From Paenarthrobacter histidinolovorans (GTDB lineage: Bacteria; Actinomycetota; Actinomycetes; Actinomycetales; Micrococcaceae), in assembly GCF_014647595.1 (NCBI RefSeq), contig NZ_BMPM01000004.1, forward strand, positions 57,762 to 121,761: DNA of 64,000 bases. The letters run 5' to 3'. A program made the position numbers and the translations under genes. Below, piece by piece: positions 36,987 through 46,569 of this stretch. How positions within the stretch are numbered: position 1 is the first letter of the stretch; each line of letters begins with the position of its first letter. Below the pieces are notes generated by a model. The model saw only the letters and a list, made by a program, of their open reading frames with translations. It did no database searches and was not told where the DNA came from.

Positions 36987-38585
36987 GTGATCACTGACCT
37001 CTCGGCTTCCGGACCACAAGGAACGGAAAGCACGACGACGGCGGGCAAGGGCAAACGTCCTCGCCCGCCTTTCGGCGTTTCCACTGTGTCCCTCCTGGCA
37101 GTGCTGATAGCCCTGTTTTCGCTTCTTCCACTGGGCTACGTGGTCTACATGACCGTCGCGACCGGCTGGGACACCGCCGTCGAGCTCATCGTCCGCCCCC
37201 GCGTGGGCGAGCTGTTGCTCAACACAATTTTGCTGACGGTCATCACCATCCCGCTGTGCTTGCTGCTGGGGGTCGGTGGAGCGTGGCTGGTGGAGCGTAC
37301 AACGCTCCGGGGGCGCCGCTGGTGGGCCGTTGCGCTGGCTGCCCCGTTGGCCATTCCTGCATTCGTCAACAGCTACGCCTGGGTTTCGGCGGTGCCGTCC
37401 CTTGAGGGGCTGTGGTCCGGGGTGCTGATAGCGACCCTTTCCTACTTCCCGCTGGTTTACATACCCGCCGCTGCCACACTTGGCCGCCTGGATCCGGCCA
37501 TCGAGCAGTCCGCCGCCTCCCTTGGGCTGGGTCCGTGGGCAGTGTTCTTCCGGGTGGTCCTGCCCCAACTCCGCATTGCCATGACCGGCGGGGCTTTGCT
37601 CGTTGGACTGCACCTCCTGGCCGAGTACGGCGCCTTCGCCATGATCCGCTTCGACACATTTACGACGGCGATCATGGTCCAGTTCCAGTCGACGTTCAAC
37701 GGTGCCGCCGGCAACATGTTGGCCAGCGTCCTGGTGCTGCTCTGCCTTTTCCTGCTCCTCGCTGAAGTGAAGAGTCGCGGCACAGCCCGCTATGCCCGCA
37801 TAGGATCCGGTGCCCAGGGCAAGACCACGCAGTTGCGGCTGGGTGGTTACCAACTGCCCGCCCAACTCAGCCTCCTGGCGCTGACCGCGCTGGCGTTCGG
37901 ACTGCCCCTGTGGTTTGTCCTGAAGTGGGTGATAGCGGGTGGTGCCGACGTCTGGGAGGCGGAGGAATTCCTGCCCGCACTCCTTCAGACCCTCCTGTAC
38001 GGAGCTCTGGGAGCGGCTGTTACCACCGTGGTTGCCTTCCCCATGGCCTACCTGGCTGTCCGGCATCCCAGCTGGTTCAGCAAGCTGCTTGAACTATCCA
38101 ACTACGTCACCAGTTCCCTTCCGGGAATCGTCGTTGGTCTGGCCTTCGTGACCGTCAGCATCCGGGTGGTGCCAGGTGTCTACCAGACGGCAGGAGTGCT
38201 GGTGGCGGCCTACGTGTTGCTGTTCCTTCCCCGGGCGTTGGTCAACCTCCGCTCCGGCCTGGCCCAGGCTCCGAAGGAACTGGACGAAGCCGCGCAATCC
38301 CTGGGCAAAGCCCCCTTGGTGTCGTTCTTCAAGGTGACGCTGCGGCTTACGGCCCCGGCCGCAGCCGGGGGAGCGGCCCTGGTGTTCCTTGCCATTGTCA
38401 ATGAACTGACAGCCACGCTGCTCCTGGCGCCCAACGGCACACGGACCCTGGCCACGGAATTCTGGAGCAAAAGCAGCGAAATCGACTACACCGGGGCAGC
38501 ACCCTATGCCTTGCTGATGATCCTGCTCTCAGCCCCCATGACGTACCTGCTCTTCCAACAGTCCAAGAAAGTAGCCGGACAGTGA
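36987..38585 (+). CDS. Fe(III) ABC transporter permease (fused two-domain)
   Basis: A 532-residue inner-membrane protein with about twelve TM helices arranged as two permease modules in tandem, each with an EAA loop ([21 protein letters not shown] and [20 protein letters not shown]), as in FbpB/SfuB. GTG start four bases after the binding protein; its stop overlaps the ATPase gene by four bases. Confidence 0.95.
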   Translation: MITDLSASGPQGTESTTTAGKGKRPRPPFGVSTVSLLAVLIALFSLLPLGYVVYMTVATGWDTAVELIVRPRVGELLLNTILLTVITIPLCLLLGVGGAWLVERTTLRGRRWWAVALAAPLAIPAFVNSYAWVSAVPSLEGLWSGVLIATLSYFPLVYIPAAATLGRLDPAIEQSAASLGLGPWAVFFRVVLPQLRIAMTGGALLVGLHLLAEYGAFAMIRFDTFTTAIMVQFQSTFNGAAGNMLASVLVLLCLFLLLAEVKSRGTARYARIGSGAQGKTTQLRLGGYQLPAQLSLLALTALAFGLPLWFVLKWVIAGGADVWEAEEFLPALLQTLLYGALGAAVTTVVAFPMAYLAVRHPSWFSKLLELSNYVTSSLPGIVVGLAFVTVSIRVVPGVYQTAGVLVAAYVLLFLPRALVNLRSGLAQAPKELDEAAQSLGKAPLVSFFKVTLRLTAPAAAGGAALVFLAIVNELTATLLLAPNGTRTLATEFWSKSSEIDYTGAAPYALLMILLSAPMTYLLFQQSKKVAGQ

Positions 38586-39748
38586 CAGAACAAGCCCCTT
38601 CCCGACTCCCGTCGCCCCGGGTGGCACCCTCCGTGGCCCCGACCACGAACTCGCACCTGGACATCTCTGAGGTCACCAAGAACTTCGGCTCCCAGGCCGT
38701 TCTTAAAGGAGTGAACCTGTCGGTCGCCCGTGGCGGGACCACCGCCATTGTTGGCCCATCAGGCTCCGGTAAGACCACCTTGCTCCGGCTCATCGCCGGG
38801 TTCGAACACCCCAATACCGGCTCCATCAGCCTGAACGGCAATCCTGTGGCGGGAGACGGGGTCCGGGTCCCGGCGCATAGGCGACACGTGGGGTACGTTG
38901 CCCAGGACGGTGCACTGTTCCCGCACTTGACGGTCGGACAGAATGTCGCCTTCGGATTGGATGCCGGCAAGCTCGACGGCGGACGCCGGGCCGTGCGGGC
39001 CCGCGTGGAAGAACTGTTGGACATGGTCTCCCTGGATCCTGCCATGGCAAAGCGACGTCCGCATCAGCTTTCCGGCGGGCAGCAGCAGCGCGTTGCCTTG
39101 GCCCGGGCGCTGGCCCGCGAACCGGAACTGATGCTCCTGGACGAGCCTTTCTCGGCACTTGACGCAGGCCTGCGGGTTGCTACCCGCCGGGCAGTGGCAA
39201 AGGTGCTCAACGCCGCCGGGGTGACCACCATCCTGGTTACACACGACCAGGCCGAGGCGTTGTCCTTCGCTGACCAGGTGGCCATCATGCGCGGCGGTCG
39301 GCTGGCACAGATCGGTAATCCGTTCGTGGTCTACACCCGACCGGCAGACCGGGCGACGGCGGAATTCCTGGGCGAAGCAGTCATTCTTGATGCCTGGATG
39401 GAGGGCTCCCTGGCGACATGCTCCCTTGGCGGCATTGCCGTCCGGCGACCACCGGCCCAGGGCAGGGTCCAGCTCATGCTGCGCCCGGAACAAATCCGGA
39501 TTGCCCCGGACGGCCCGATCCGTGGCGTGGTAGTGGATACCGACTACTTTGGACCTGAAACTACAGTGCGGATCAAGCTGGGCGCTTACACTGCCCAGGA
39601 TGGCGCCGGGCAGGGCCAAAGCCATCGCTACCCGGGTGGCGGCGAAATCATCACCATCCGGCACTGGAACGCGTCGATCACCAGGCCGGGCACGGAACTT
39701 TGCCTTCGTGTGGTGGGTGAAGGAGTTGCTTTCCCTGTGGGGGAGTAG
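38582..39748 (+). CDS. Fe(III) ABC transporter ATP-binding protein
   Basis: ATPase subunit of 388 residues: Walker [10 protein letters not shown], signature [15 protein letters not shown], Walker [14 protein letters not shown]-loop LVTHDQAEA, then a C-terminal TOBE-type domain (about 290-388). GTG start overlaps the permease stop. Completes binding protein-permease-ATPase; it converges on the HNH gene with only five bases between the ORFs. Confidence 0.95.
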   Translation: MTEQAPSRLPSPRVAPSVAPTTNSHLDISEVTKNFGSQAVLKGVNLSVARGGTTAIVGPSGSGKTTLLRLIAGFEHPNTGSISLNGNPVAGDGVRVPAHRRHVGYVAQDGALFPHLTVGQNVAFGLDAGKLDGGRRAVRARVEELLDMVSLDPAMAKRRPHQLSGGQQQRVALARALAREPELMLLDEPFSALDAGLRVATRRAVAKVLNAAGVTTILVTHDQAEALSFADQVAIMRGGRLAQIGNPFVVYTRPADRATAEFLGEAVILDAWMEGSLATCSLGGIAVRRPPAQGRVQLMLRPEQIRIAPDGPIRGVVVDTDYFGPETTVRIKLGAYTAQDGAGQGQSHRYPGGGEIITIRHWNASITRPGTELCLRVVGEGVAFPVGE

Positions 39749-39753
39749 CCAGC

Positions 39754-41130
39754 TCAAGTGCCACCTGCCGCGACACGCAGGTGGCCCGGCAGGGGAGGAG
39801 CTTGGGAGCGGTAGCTATGCCCGCTGGGCGTCCGGACTTCCAAGGTATGGACGGTGTCGTTCCGGCCCGGCTCTGTTTTGCTGCTCCAACCCGGGTTTTC
39901 CTTAGTGTGGTTGCAGGCTTCGCAAAGTCCGGCGCCGTTGTCCAGCGAGGTGGATCCGCCACGACGCCAGGGGACTACGTGGTCGATGTGCCGAATGGGC
40001 GCGTCGCAGTACGGTGTCCGGCAGAGGTTGTCACGAACCTCTATGAAGCGGCGCATTCCCTGCGGAAAGAAGCGTGACCGCGAGTACTCGGCGATGAGCT
40101 CCCCGGTGCCGGGGGTTGTATAGAGGCGGCGAAGCCAAACATGGAAATCATTGTCGGGATCGCCGTCAACCTTCGTTGTGGATACAAGGTCTCTGGCCCA
40201 CTGGGCGGGTACAACCCCATAGCCGGTCAGCCGCGCCGGTTCGGAGTCGTTGGCCAGGAGGGTGCGGTCTGTCATCACCAGCTGCAGGTCAATCCCGGAA
40301 TAGCCGGCGGATGAACCGGTGATCCGCTCGACCAGGGTGTCGGCCATAACCTGGCCCCGGCCGCGTTGCTCACCACCCGGACGGGACCGGGCTGAGTCAG
40401 CAGCCCGCGTGAGTGCCGCGTAGGCTGCGACGTCCTGGGCTACAGGAAGCAGGGCGGTCAGGATGGTCATCGTGTCAGGTGCCGGCCGCAGACTCACAGT
40501 CCTCTTATTCGCGGCACGTGCAGCCCGCTGGGTTATCGAACGCGGATCACAGCGGTAGGCTGCGGCTTTCGCAGCGGCAATGATGGCCTTGTCTCCGGCG
40601 CCTTCGAAGGTTCCGGTATCCGGCGCGAGCTCTTCATCCACGGCCGCCCGATCCTCAACGGACAAGCAGGCGGTCTCCTTGACGAGCAGGGTGGCTCTCC
40701 ACTCATTCAACAGTCCCGCATCCACGGCGGCCATGGTGTGTGGCATCTCCGTGACCAATGCCCGGGCCAAGCCAAGGAGTCGGGAGCCACGGTTTGGGGA
40801 TTCGCGCCGGGCGAGCGCCACTTGCGCGCCTACACCCTTGCCACGTTCGGAAGCCGGGACTCCGGCCTCAGCCTGCTCAGCGCGTTGGGCAAGGTCGAAG
40901 GCCACAGTGATTTTGACCTGAAGTCCCGAGATGGCCGACTTCATGTCTTCCAATACCCGCAGTTGGTCGATCAGATCCCGGCTGATGGTGCTGGGACTGG
41001 CAGGACCAGCATCGTTGACGCCGGCCGGTTTGCCGCCGGACGTGCCGGCGCGGACGGTTCCTTCCGAAGGGGCGGGAACCAGTGCAGAAGTCAATGCAGT
41101 ACCTACCTGCCCTTCCCGATTCCGCTCCAT
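39754..41130 (-). CDS. DUF222 / HNH endonuclease domain protein
   Basis: A 458-residue protein of the 13E12-like family common in actinobacteria: a long helical DUF222 domain and a C-terminal HNH domain (CRTPYCDAPIRHIDHVVPW, then GLCEACNHTKE) with zinc-binding Cys pairs and the catalytic His (DHVVP). These proteins occur in many copies per genome and have no clear role. ATG 41130 (MERNREG) preferred over an in-frame GTG at 41205 that would run into the promoter of the divergent hydrolase. Confidence 0.9.
   Translation of the reverse strand: MERNREGQVGTALTSALVPAPSEGTVRAGTSGGKPAGVNDAGPASPSTISRDLIDQLRVLEDMKSAISGLQVKITVAFDLAQRAEQAEAGVPASERGKGVGAQVALARRESPNRGSRLLGLARALVTEMPHTMAAVDAGLLNEWRATLLVKETACLSVEDRAAVDEELAPDTGTFEGAGDKAIIAAAKAAAYRCDPRSITQRAARAANKRTVSLRPAPDTMTILTALLPVAQDVAAYAALTRAADSARSRPGGEQRGRGQVMADTLVERITGSSAGYSGIDLQLVMTDRTLLANDSEPARLTGYGVVPAQWARDLVSTTKVDGDPDNDFHVWLRRLYTTPGTGELIAEYSRSRFFPQGMRRFIEVRDNLCRTPYCDAPIRHIDHVVPWRRGGSTSLDNGAGLCEACNHTKENPGWSSKTEPGRNDTVHTLEVRTPSGHSYRSQAPPLPGHLRVAAGGT
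39760..39785. terminator. Hairpin terminator inside the HNH gene end
   Basis: Nine-bp stem GCCACCTGC/GCAGGTGGC (39760-39768, 39777-39785), 12 bases after the Fe ATPase stop. It overlaps the last codons of the converging HNH gene, so it can stop the iron operon without extra space. Confidence 0.6.
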
Positions 41131-41261
41131 GTACTGACTCTGGCACGAGGCCCTGACATTATTGGCAGGTAAGTGAGGTAGTGATGAACCTGCAGAACCT
41201 TCCACCCTTGTCTGAGTCCACTCTTCAGGGGAAGATGATTGCCATCTCCGGGAGGTTGACC

Positions 41262-42257
41262 ATGTTTCAGCTCGAAAAATTCGAAAAGTACCTCATTGAA
41301 GAGTTTTACGACGACTACCGCTCGGGGGAGATGTCCCACAAAACGTTCACCCGACGCGTTGCGTTCATCATGGGAAGCATGACGGCGACAGCCGCGGCGA
41401 TGACCCTGGTGGGCTGCACACCGGATGAAGTGCCAGGAGCCACAGATCCGATGCCGGCACCGGCGTCGACTTCGACGGAAAAGGTGGACACGTCAACGGC
41501 GGCAACTTCAGAGGCGGCGACCAGCTCGGTTCCCAATGCAAAAAGCCCTTTGTCGGTCCCGGAAGGTACCTCGGGCCTCACGGCGGCCATGGTGAAGCTG
41601 ACTTCCAGCGGAACCGAAATCAGTGGCTACCTTGCCAGGCCCGAGGGCAGGCAAAGGCGTCCTGCCGTATTGGTCTGCCATGAGAACAGGGGCCTCACGC
41701 CGCACATCCAGGATGTTGCACGCCGCTTTGCGAAAGAAGGCTACGCGGCGTTGGCACTTGACCTCCTCAGCAGGGAGGGCGGGACAGAGTCCCTGGATCC
41801 CGACGCTGTTCCCGGTGCCCTGACCAAAGCGGGAGCGCAGCGGCATGTGGACGATTTCAAGGCGGCCTTTGACTATCTCAACGGACAGGACTTTGTTGAA
41901 GAAGGCCGCATAGCCATGATCGGGTTCTGCTTCGGCGGTGGCATCACGTGGCAATCAGCCACGGAAATACCAGGACTCAGGGCAACGAGTGCGTTTTACG
42001 GTCCAGCCCCGGATCTGGGCAAGGTTCCCGCCATCAAGGCGGCAGTGATGGGCGTCTACGCGGAGAAGGACGCCAGAATCACGGGCCCTATGCCGCAACT
42101 ACAGGAGGCCTTGGATAAGACCACGGTCAAACATCAGCTCAGGGTTTACCCGGGCGTGGACCATGCTTTCCACAACGACACCAGCGAACGCTACGTGGAG
42201 GCCCAGGCAACGGCTGCGTGGAACGACACCCTGGCCTGGTTCAAGGACAACATCTGA
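41262..42257 (+). CDS. Dienelactone hydrolase family lipoprotein (YghX-like)
   Basis: Alpha/beta hydrolase, 331 residues. N-terminal FEKYLIEEFYDDYRSGEMSHKTFTRR precedes a twin-arginine plus lipobox segment (RRVAFIMGSMTATAAAMTLVGC), suggesting Tat-exported lipid anchoring. The triad is visible: nucleophile Cys in GFCFGGG, Asp in AEKDARI and His in DHAFHND. YghX-type proteins share this N-terminal extension. ATG 41262 has GGAGG six bases upstream; earlier in-frame Met codons lack a site. Substrate unknown. It ends two bases before the converging nuclease gene. Confidence 0.88.
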   Translation: MFQLEKFEKYLIEEFYDDYRSGEMSHKTFTRRVAFIMGSMTATAAAMTLVGCTPDEVPGATDPMPAPASTSTEKVDTSTAATSEAATSSVPNAKSPLSVPEGTSGLTAAMVKLTSSGTEISGYLARPEGRQRRPAVLVCHENRGLTPHIQDVARRFAKEGYAALALDLLSREGGTESLDPDAVPGALTKAGAQRHVDDFKAAFDYLNGQDFVEEGRIAMIGFCFGGGITWQSATEIPGLRATSAFYGPAPDLGKVPAIKAAVMGVYAEKDARITGPMPQLQEALDKTTVKHQLRVYPGVDHAFHNDTSERYVEAQATAAWNDTLAWFKDNI

Positions 42258-42259
42258 AG

Positions 42260-43348
42260 CTAACTCTGGAGGCGGGCAGCCTCACTGGCCAATTCGGCTT
42301 CCAGGGTCTCAATGCTGGGCAGACTCGCAACCAACTCGTCAGGCAGTGAGTCCGCCAAGGAAGTACGCCACTCCGCGATGCCCACAGGGGCGTTGAAGCC
42401 ACGCAACGCGTACTCGGCAACGACGCTGTTCTTCTCCTTGCACAACAGCAATCCGATGGTGGGTTTGTCGTCAGGATGTGCCATGAGGTCGTCGACGGCG
42501 GCCATGTACATGCCCAACTGGCCGAGGAACCCGGGTTCGAACTTCACGGCCTTCAGCTCAATCACCATGTAGCAACGCAACTTCAGATGATAGAAGAGCA
42601 GGTCGGCAAAGAACTCGTCTCCGGCAATTTCCAGGCGAACCTGCTCGCCTACAAAGGCGAAACCCTGGCCCAGTTCCAATAGGAATTTCTCCACGTGCTT
42701 CACCAACTGCAGCTCCAGGTCCCGTTCGGTATGGCGGTCAGTCATGGACAGGAAGTCAAAGACGTAGGGGTCCTTGGTTGCTTGCTGTGCGAGGTCCGAG
42801 TCCGCCGGGACCATGGTGGCCTTGAAGTTGGTGATTGCCTGTCCGGACCGTTCGTGCAAGCGCGTGGAAATCTGGTGGGTCAGCACGTTGCGCGACCATC
42901 CGTGCTGGGCCGCTGCCGCAGCGTACCAGAGGCGCGTGGCGGCGTCGTCGAGCTTTTCCAGCAGGGCGATCTGGTGGTACCACGGCAGTGTTGCAAGCGG
43001 CGCTTGCAACATTGGAAAGTCGGGCCATGCCTGGGCGAAGCTCTTCATGTAGCGCAGGTTCCGGGGGGAGAAGCCCTTGGCTTCGGGGAACCGTGTCCGG
43101 ATGTCGGCGGACAAACGTGTGACCACTTTGGCGCCCCAGCCTTGCTCGGATTCGCGCTCCGCCAGCTGGCGGCCAATAGTCCAATACGAATTCAATAGCT
43201 CACTGTTGGCAGCTGCCATGGCGCGGGTGCGCCCGGTGCGGACCTCACGAGCCACGGTGTTGAGCAGCGTGGGGTACCAATCGGGCATGGAGGAAGCAGC
43301 CGGAACGCCCGGAAACGAGGCCTCGGTTGCGAGCTCTTTGGACGGCAT
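42260..43348 (-). CDS. DUF1016 / YhcG-type PD-(D/E)xK nuclease
   Basis: A 362-residue protein: N-terminal winged-helix DUF1016 (SELLNSYWTIGRQLAERE, then FSPRNLRYMKSFAQAWPD) and a C-terminal PD-(D/E)xK nuclease core (DEFFADLLFYHLKLRCYMVIELK). YhcG relatives are predicted nucleases of DNA processing or defence. ATG 43348 is preceded by AGGAG at ideal spacing, which decides the start although the frame is open to 43582. It is divergent from an AlkD-like gene. Confidence 0.92.
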   Translation of the reverse strand: MPSKELATEASFPGVPAASSMPDWYPTLLNTVAREVRTGRTRAMAAANSELLNSYWTIGRQLAERESEQGWGAKVVTRLSADIRTRFPEAKGFSPRNLRYMKSFAQAWPDFPMLQAPLATLPWYHQIALLEKLDDAATRLWYAAAAAQHGWSRNVLTHQISTRLHERSGQAITNFKATMVPADSDLAQQATKDPYVFDFLSMTDRHTERDLELQLVKHVEKFLLELGQGFAFVGEQVRLEIAGDEFFADLLFYHLKLRCYMVIELKAVKFEPGFLGQLGMYMAAVDDLMAHPDDKPTIGLLLCKEKNSVVAEYALRGFNAPVGIAEWRTSLADSLPDELVASLPSIETLEAELASEAARLQS

Positions 43349-43408
43349 GTTGCTCCTGTCGGTTGCTGATGTCATCACGCTAAGACCAGGCACTGACAAA
43401 ATAGACGG

Positions 43409-43900
43409 GTGAGTGAAGCTGGCGAATTCGTGGACTACACCCTGCAGATGGAATCGACGTGGGAGCGGGCAGAAGAGGCCAGTGCGCGCCTCGGCGAAGC
43501 CTTGAAAGTGTATGGCGCCTCCGTGGGGGCAGTCCGCGGGACGATCCGGGATGCGCTGAAGCGGTACAAGAACCTGGCCCATGACGAGATCACGGCTCTC
43601 AGTTCTGAACTGTGGGAACAGCCGGTCTTTGAACGACGACTGGCCGCGGTGGTCCTGCTGCAGACCAAGGTCGGTGTCCTCGTCAACACAGACCTCACCC
43701 GGATCGAAGGTTTCATCAGGCAGTCCGGCACCAGGGAGCTGGTGAACCCGCTGGCCACGGATGTGGTGCGTCCCCTGCTGGCACGGCTGGAAGGCCGGGC
43801 AAAGGATCGCGCTGAACGGGTGCTGGAGCGGTGGGCTGAAGATCCCGATCCCGAGCTTCGCCGCGCAGCGGCATTGGCCACTGGTGCTGCCACCTCTTGA
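43409..43900 (+). CDS. Short AlkD-like HEAT-repeat protein
   Basis: A 163-residue all-helical protein. The segment LAHDEITALSSELWEQPVFERRLAAVVLLQTKV and the last helices (WAEDPDPELRRAAALATGA) resemble the HEAT repeats of AlkD-type DNA alkylation repair proteins, but it is shorter than AlkD (about 230), and I cannot identify the base-contacting Trp/Asp residues. GTG start with no clear Shine-Dalgarno; a -10-like CAAAAT lies seven bases before, so a leaderless message is possible. Confidence 0.65.
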   Translation: MSEAGEFVDYTLQMESTWERAEEASARLGEALKVYGASVGAVRGTIRDALKRYKNLAHDEITALSSELWEQPVFERRLAAVVLLQTKVGVLVNTDLTRIEGFIRQSGTRELVNPLATDVVRPLLARLEGRAKDRAERVLERWAEDPDPELRRAAALATGAATS

Positions 43901-43967
43901 TAAGCATCAGAGACCGGCCTAGCGTTTCCCTACCGCGTGCCAGCGGAATCGAGAGACAGGTCGATCC

Positions 43968-45476
43968 ATGAAATCGCTGTGGTTGGACAGGGAATCCGGC
44001 TTTACATCCGATGCCGTCCCCGAGGAAAAGCACTTTGACACGATAATTGTGGGTGCCGGGTTGACTGGCATGGTGACGGCATTGTTGTTGTCCCGTTCCG
44101 GTCAGCGCGTGGTGGTCTTTGAGGCACGCACCTTGGGGGCGGTGACCACGGGCAACACCACGGGCAAAGTGAGCCTGCTGCAAGGCGGAGCGTTGTCGTC
44201 CTTGCGCGGCCAGTACTCGCTCAAGGTGGTCCGGGCCTACGTGGAAGCCAACAAGTCGGGGCAAGCGTGGCTCACCCAGTACATGGACCAGCAGGGCGTC
44301 TCCTTCCAGCGCCGGACTGCGGTCACCTTCGCCACCACGGACGACGGCGCCCAGCGGCTTCGCAAAGAAGCCGCGGTGGCGCGGGACGCGGGTTTGGACG
44401 TCCATTTCAGTCGTGACCCCGGGGTGCCGTTTCCGGTGGTTGAAGCGTTGGAACTGGACGGCCAGGCGCAGATCCACCCGATGGAGCTTCTGGACGCCCT
44501 CGCTGCGGATATCCGCAAGCACGGGGGCCGCATTGTCGAAGGCGCGCAGGTGCAGGACGTTGGCTCCGGGCAGCCGCTTGAAGTCTCCACCCGCAAGGGC
44601 ACGTTCACTGCCGACACCGTGGTGGTGGCCACGGGCACACCCATCCTTGATCGCGGCCTGTACTTCGCCAAGCTCGAACCCAACCGTTCATACGCGGCCG
44701 CCCTCCGCCCGCCGTCGGGGATGCCCCTCCCGCAAGCGATGTATTTGTCCATTGACGCGCCGACCCGGTCCCAGCGCACCCATCCGGCCCCTGGGGGTGA
44801 GCTGCTTCTGGTCGGCGGCTACGGGCACACGGGCGGCCGGGCCGTGTCACCGCAACAGCACCTGAATGATCTTCTGGGATGGGCCAACGAACACTATCCA
44901 GGTTCGGAAGTGACCCACACGTGGTCGGCACAGGACTACCAGGCGACCAACCTCATGCCGTTCTTCGGCAAGCTGCCGCGGGGGCACGGAAGGATATTCT
45001 TCGGTACGGGCTACAACAAGTGGGGGATGAGCAACGGCGTTGCCGCCGCGTTGTCTATCACCTCTGACATCCTGGGCGGCCAGTCCGACTGGGCAACCAC
45101 CATCCATCACCGGGTGACCTCACCCCAAGGGGCGCTCCAAGCCGTTCGGCTCAACGCCAGTACTGCGAAACGGATGATCGAGGATACGGCGAGAGTCAGG
45201 AAGAACCCCGAAATTACTGACGGGACACATCCACCCGAGGGGTCCGGCGTCGTCGGCTTGTACAAAGGCGAACCTGCCGCGGTTTCCACGGTGGACGGCA
45301 AGGTCTGCATGGTATCTGCCAGTTGTGCCCACCTGGGCGGCCTGCTGACGTGGAACGATGCCGAGAAGTCGTGGGACTGCCCGCTTCACGGTTCCCGGTT
45401 CACGCCCGAAGGCAAGTACCTTGAGGGTCCGGCAACCCATGACCTGCACAAGTCTGTGGGCAAAAAGAAGAACTAG
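43968..45476 (+). CDS. FAD oxidoreductase fused to Rieske [2Fe-2S] domain
   Basis: A 502-residue two-domain flavoprotein. The N-terminal DAO-type FAD domain has the dinucleotide fold VGAGLTGMVTALLLSRSG at about residue 28 and an ending FGTGYNKWGMSNG. The C-terminal Rieske domain (about 420-502) has the cluster motifs CAHLGG and CPLHGSRF. Such glycine/D-amino-acid-oxidase-Rieske fusions are predicted redox enzymes of unknown substrate. Its stop overlaps the converging gene through CTAG. Confidence 0.9.
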   Translation: MKSLWLDRESGFTSDAVPEEKHFDTIIVGAGLTGMVTALLLSRSGQRVVVFEARTLGAVTTGNTTGKVSLLQGGALSSLRGQYSLKVVRAYVEANKSGQAWLTQYMDQQGVSFQRRTAVTFATTDDGAQRLRKEAAVARDAGLDVHFSRDPGVPFPVVEALELDGQAQIHPMELLDALAADIRKHGGRIVEGAQVQDVGSGQPLEVSTRKGTFTADTVVVATGTPILDRGLYFAKLEPNRSYAAALRPPSGMPLPQAMYLSIDAPTRSQRTHPAPGGELLLVGGYGHTGGRAVSPQQHLNDLLGWANEHYPGSEVTHTWSAQDYQATNLMPFFGKLPRGHGRIFFGTGYNKWGMSNGVAAALSITSDILGGQSDWATTIHHRVTSPQGALQAVRLNASTAKRMIEDTARVRKNPEITDGTHPPEGSGVVGLYKGEPAAVSTVDGKVCMVSASCAHLGGLLTWNDAEKSWDCPLHGSRFTPEGKYLEGPATHDLHKSVGKKKN

Positions 45477-46489
45477 CCAAGCCTGTCGACGCGGCGCTGG
45501 GCCTGGTCTGCGCTGCGACGGAGCTGGGTTGCTGTCCTCACTGCGAGCTTCTTGCCGGACTCGGCGGATTCGGTATCTCGCACAATGCCAATGACTTCGG
45601 CCTCCAGAGCGGCCAGGCGTTTCTTTACCTCGTCGATTTCCGCCTGGACCTCCGAGCGCCGGCGTGCGAGCTCGTTAACAACCTCCCAGGCTTCGGAGGC
45701 CCGCTTCTCCGCGTCCTGTGCCTTCGTGTCGGCTGCGTCGAATTCGTCCTGGGCTTCCTTCAGGGCAGCCCGGCGTTTTGCCGCGCGGCGATCGGCCAGG
45801 GAGGTTGCTTGTTCCTTCGCTTCCTGTTTCCTGGGTGCCTTGTTCTTCTCTGCCTTGCCGTTTTCGGCCTTGCCGTCTTCTGCCTTGTCCTTGGCCCGGG
45901 ACGTTTCCTTCGTATCAGCTGCTTTTTTCCTGGCCGGTTCCGCAGCCGGCCCGGTGGGGCTGTTGGTGCCGGCGATGTCTTCCGCTGAGGCTGCTGCGAC
46001 GGCGTCCGTCAGGTCCACGGACTCGAAGCCACTTCCGCTCAGCGCCCGCACCAATCTCCCCGTGGCTACGGCCCGTGCAGCCCCGGAATCGGCCATGGCC
46101 GCCCTGAATGTTTGCTCAACATCCGACGCTGCAGCCGCGCTCAGCGGCGCTCCGAGTTCCCCCGCAAGATCCTTGGCCGCGTGAACGGCGGTGGTCAATT
46201 GCCCCTGCCGTTGCTGGCTGAGCTCGCGGAACGCTGCGGTATCCGACTCTTCCTGGGCGGCACGAAGGGACGCGCCGAAACGCACAACGCCGTCAATCAC
46301 CTCCGGCTTGTGAACTGCCAGCATGTTGATGGCCCAGGCGCCGGCGGCGGGCTTGGGCAGGCGGCCGATCTCCTGTGCGAGTTCCTTGTGCCCCGCTTCC
46401 TTGGCCGTGCGCATCAAAGTTGTGCGTTCGGAGGTGAAGTCGCGGGGCAGGACGGCATACAGCTCCTGGGTGGCCTCATGGAGATCCAT
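45473..46489 (-). CDS. Hypothetical Lys/Glu-rich coiled-coil protein
   Basis: A 338-residue soluble protein. An ordered N-terminal part (MDLHEATQELYAVLPRDF, then LPKPAAGAWAINMLAVHKP) is conserved-looking; the middle is a Lys/Ala/Glu linker (KAEDGKAENGKAEKNKAP) and the C-terminal 120 residues form a long heptad coiled coil (RRAALKEAQDEFDAADTKAQ onward). No enzyme motif. The pattern resembles structural or nucleoid-interacting proteins, but I do not recognise a family. Confidence 0.75.
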   Translation of the reverse strand: MDLHEATQELYAVLPRDFTSERTTLMRTAKEAGHKELAQEIGRLPKPAAGAWAINMLAVHKPEVIDGVVRFGASLRAAQEESDTAAFRELSQQRQGQLTTAVHAAKDLAGELGAPLSAAAASDVEQTFRAAMADSGAARAVATGRLVRALSGSGFESVDLTDAVAAASAEDIAGTNSPTGPAAEPARKKAADTKETSRAKDKAEDGKAENGKAEKNKAPRKQEAKEQATSLADRRAAKRRAALKEAQDEFDAADTKAQDAEKRASEAWEVVNELARRRSEVQAEIDEVKKRLAALEAEVIGIVRDTESAESGKKLAVRTATQLRRSADQAQRRVDRLG

Positions 46490-46550
46490 GGATCCATCCT
46501 AGGGTTCAGTGGTCGCCGTTGCCGGGAGCGAATCTTCAAAGCGGGCTGGC

Positions 46551-46569
46551 TTAGGGTAGCCTAAGTCGA
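46551..46569. promoter_or_regulatory. Iron-box-like site at a leaderless start
   Basis: TTAGGGTAGCCTAAGTCGA matches 14 of 19 positions of the DtxR consensus, with a perfect TTAGG/CCTAA dyad. It ends at the base before the GTG of the DedA-like gene. TAGCCT (46557-46562) inside it, seven bases before GTG, fits a -10 element of a leaderless actinobacterial promoter. Confidence 0.5.

Noticed and set aside
39754..41130. HNH protein as a homing endonuclease or mobile element
   Set aside because: DUF222-HNH proteins are ordinary multi-copy actinobacterial genes; no inverted repeats, intein or intron boundaries are seen.
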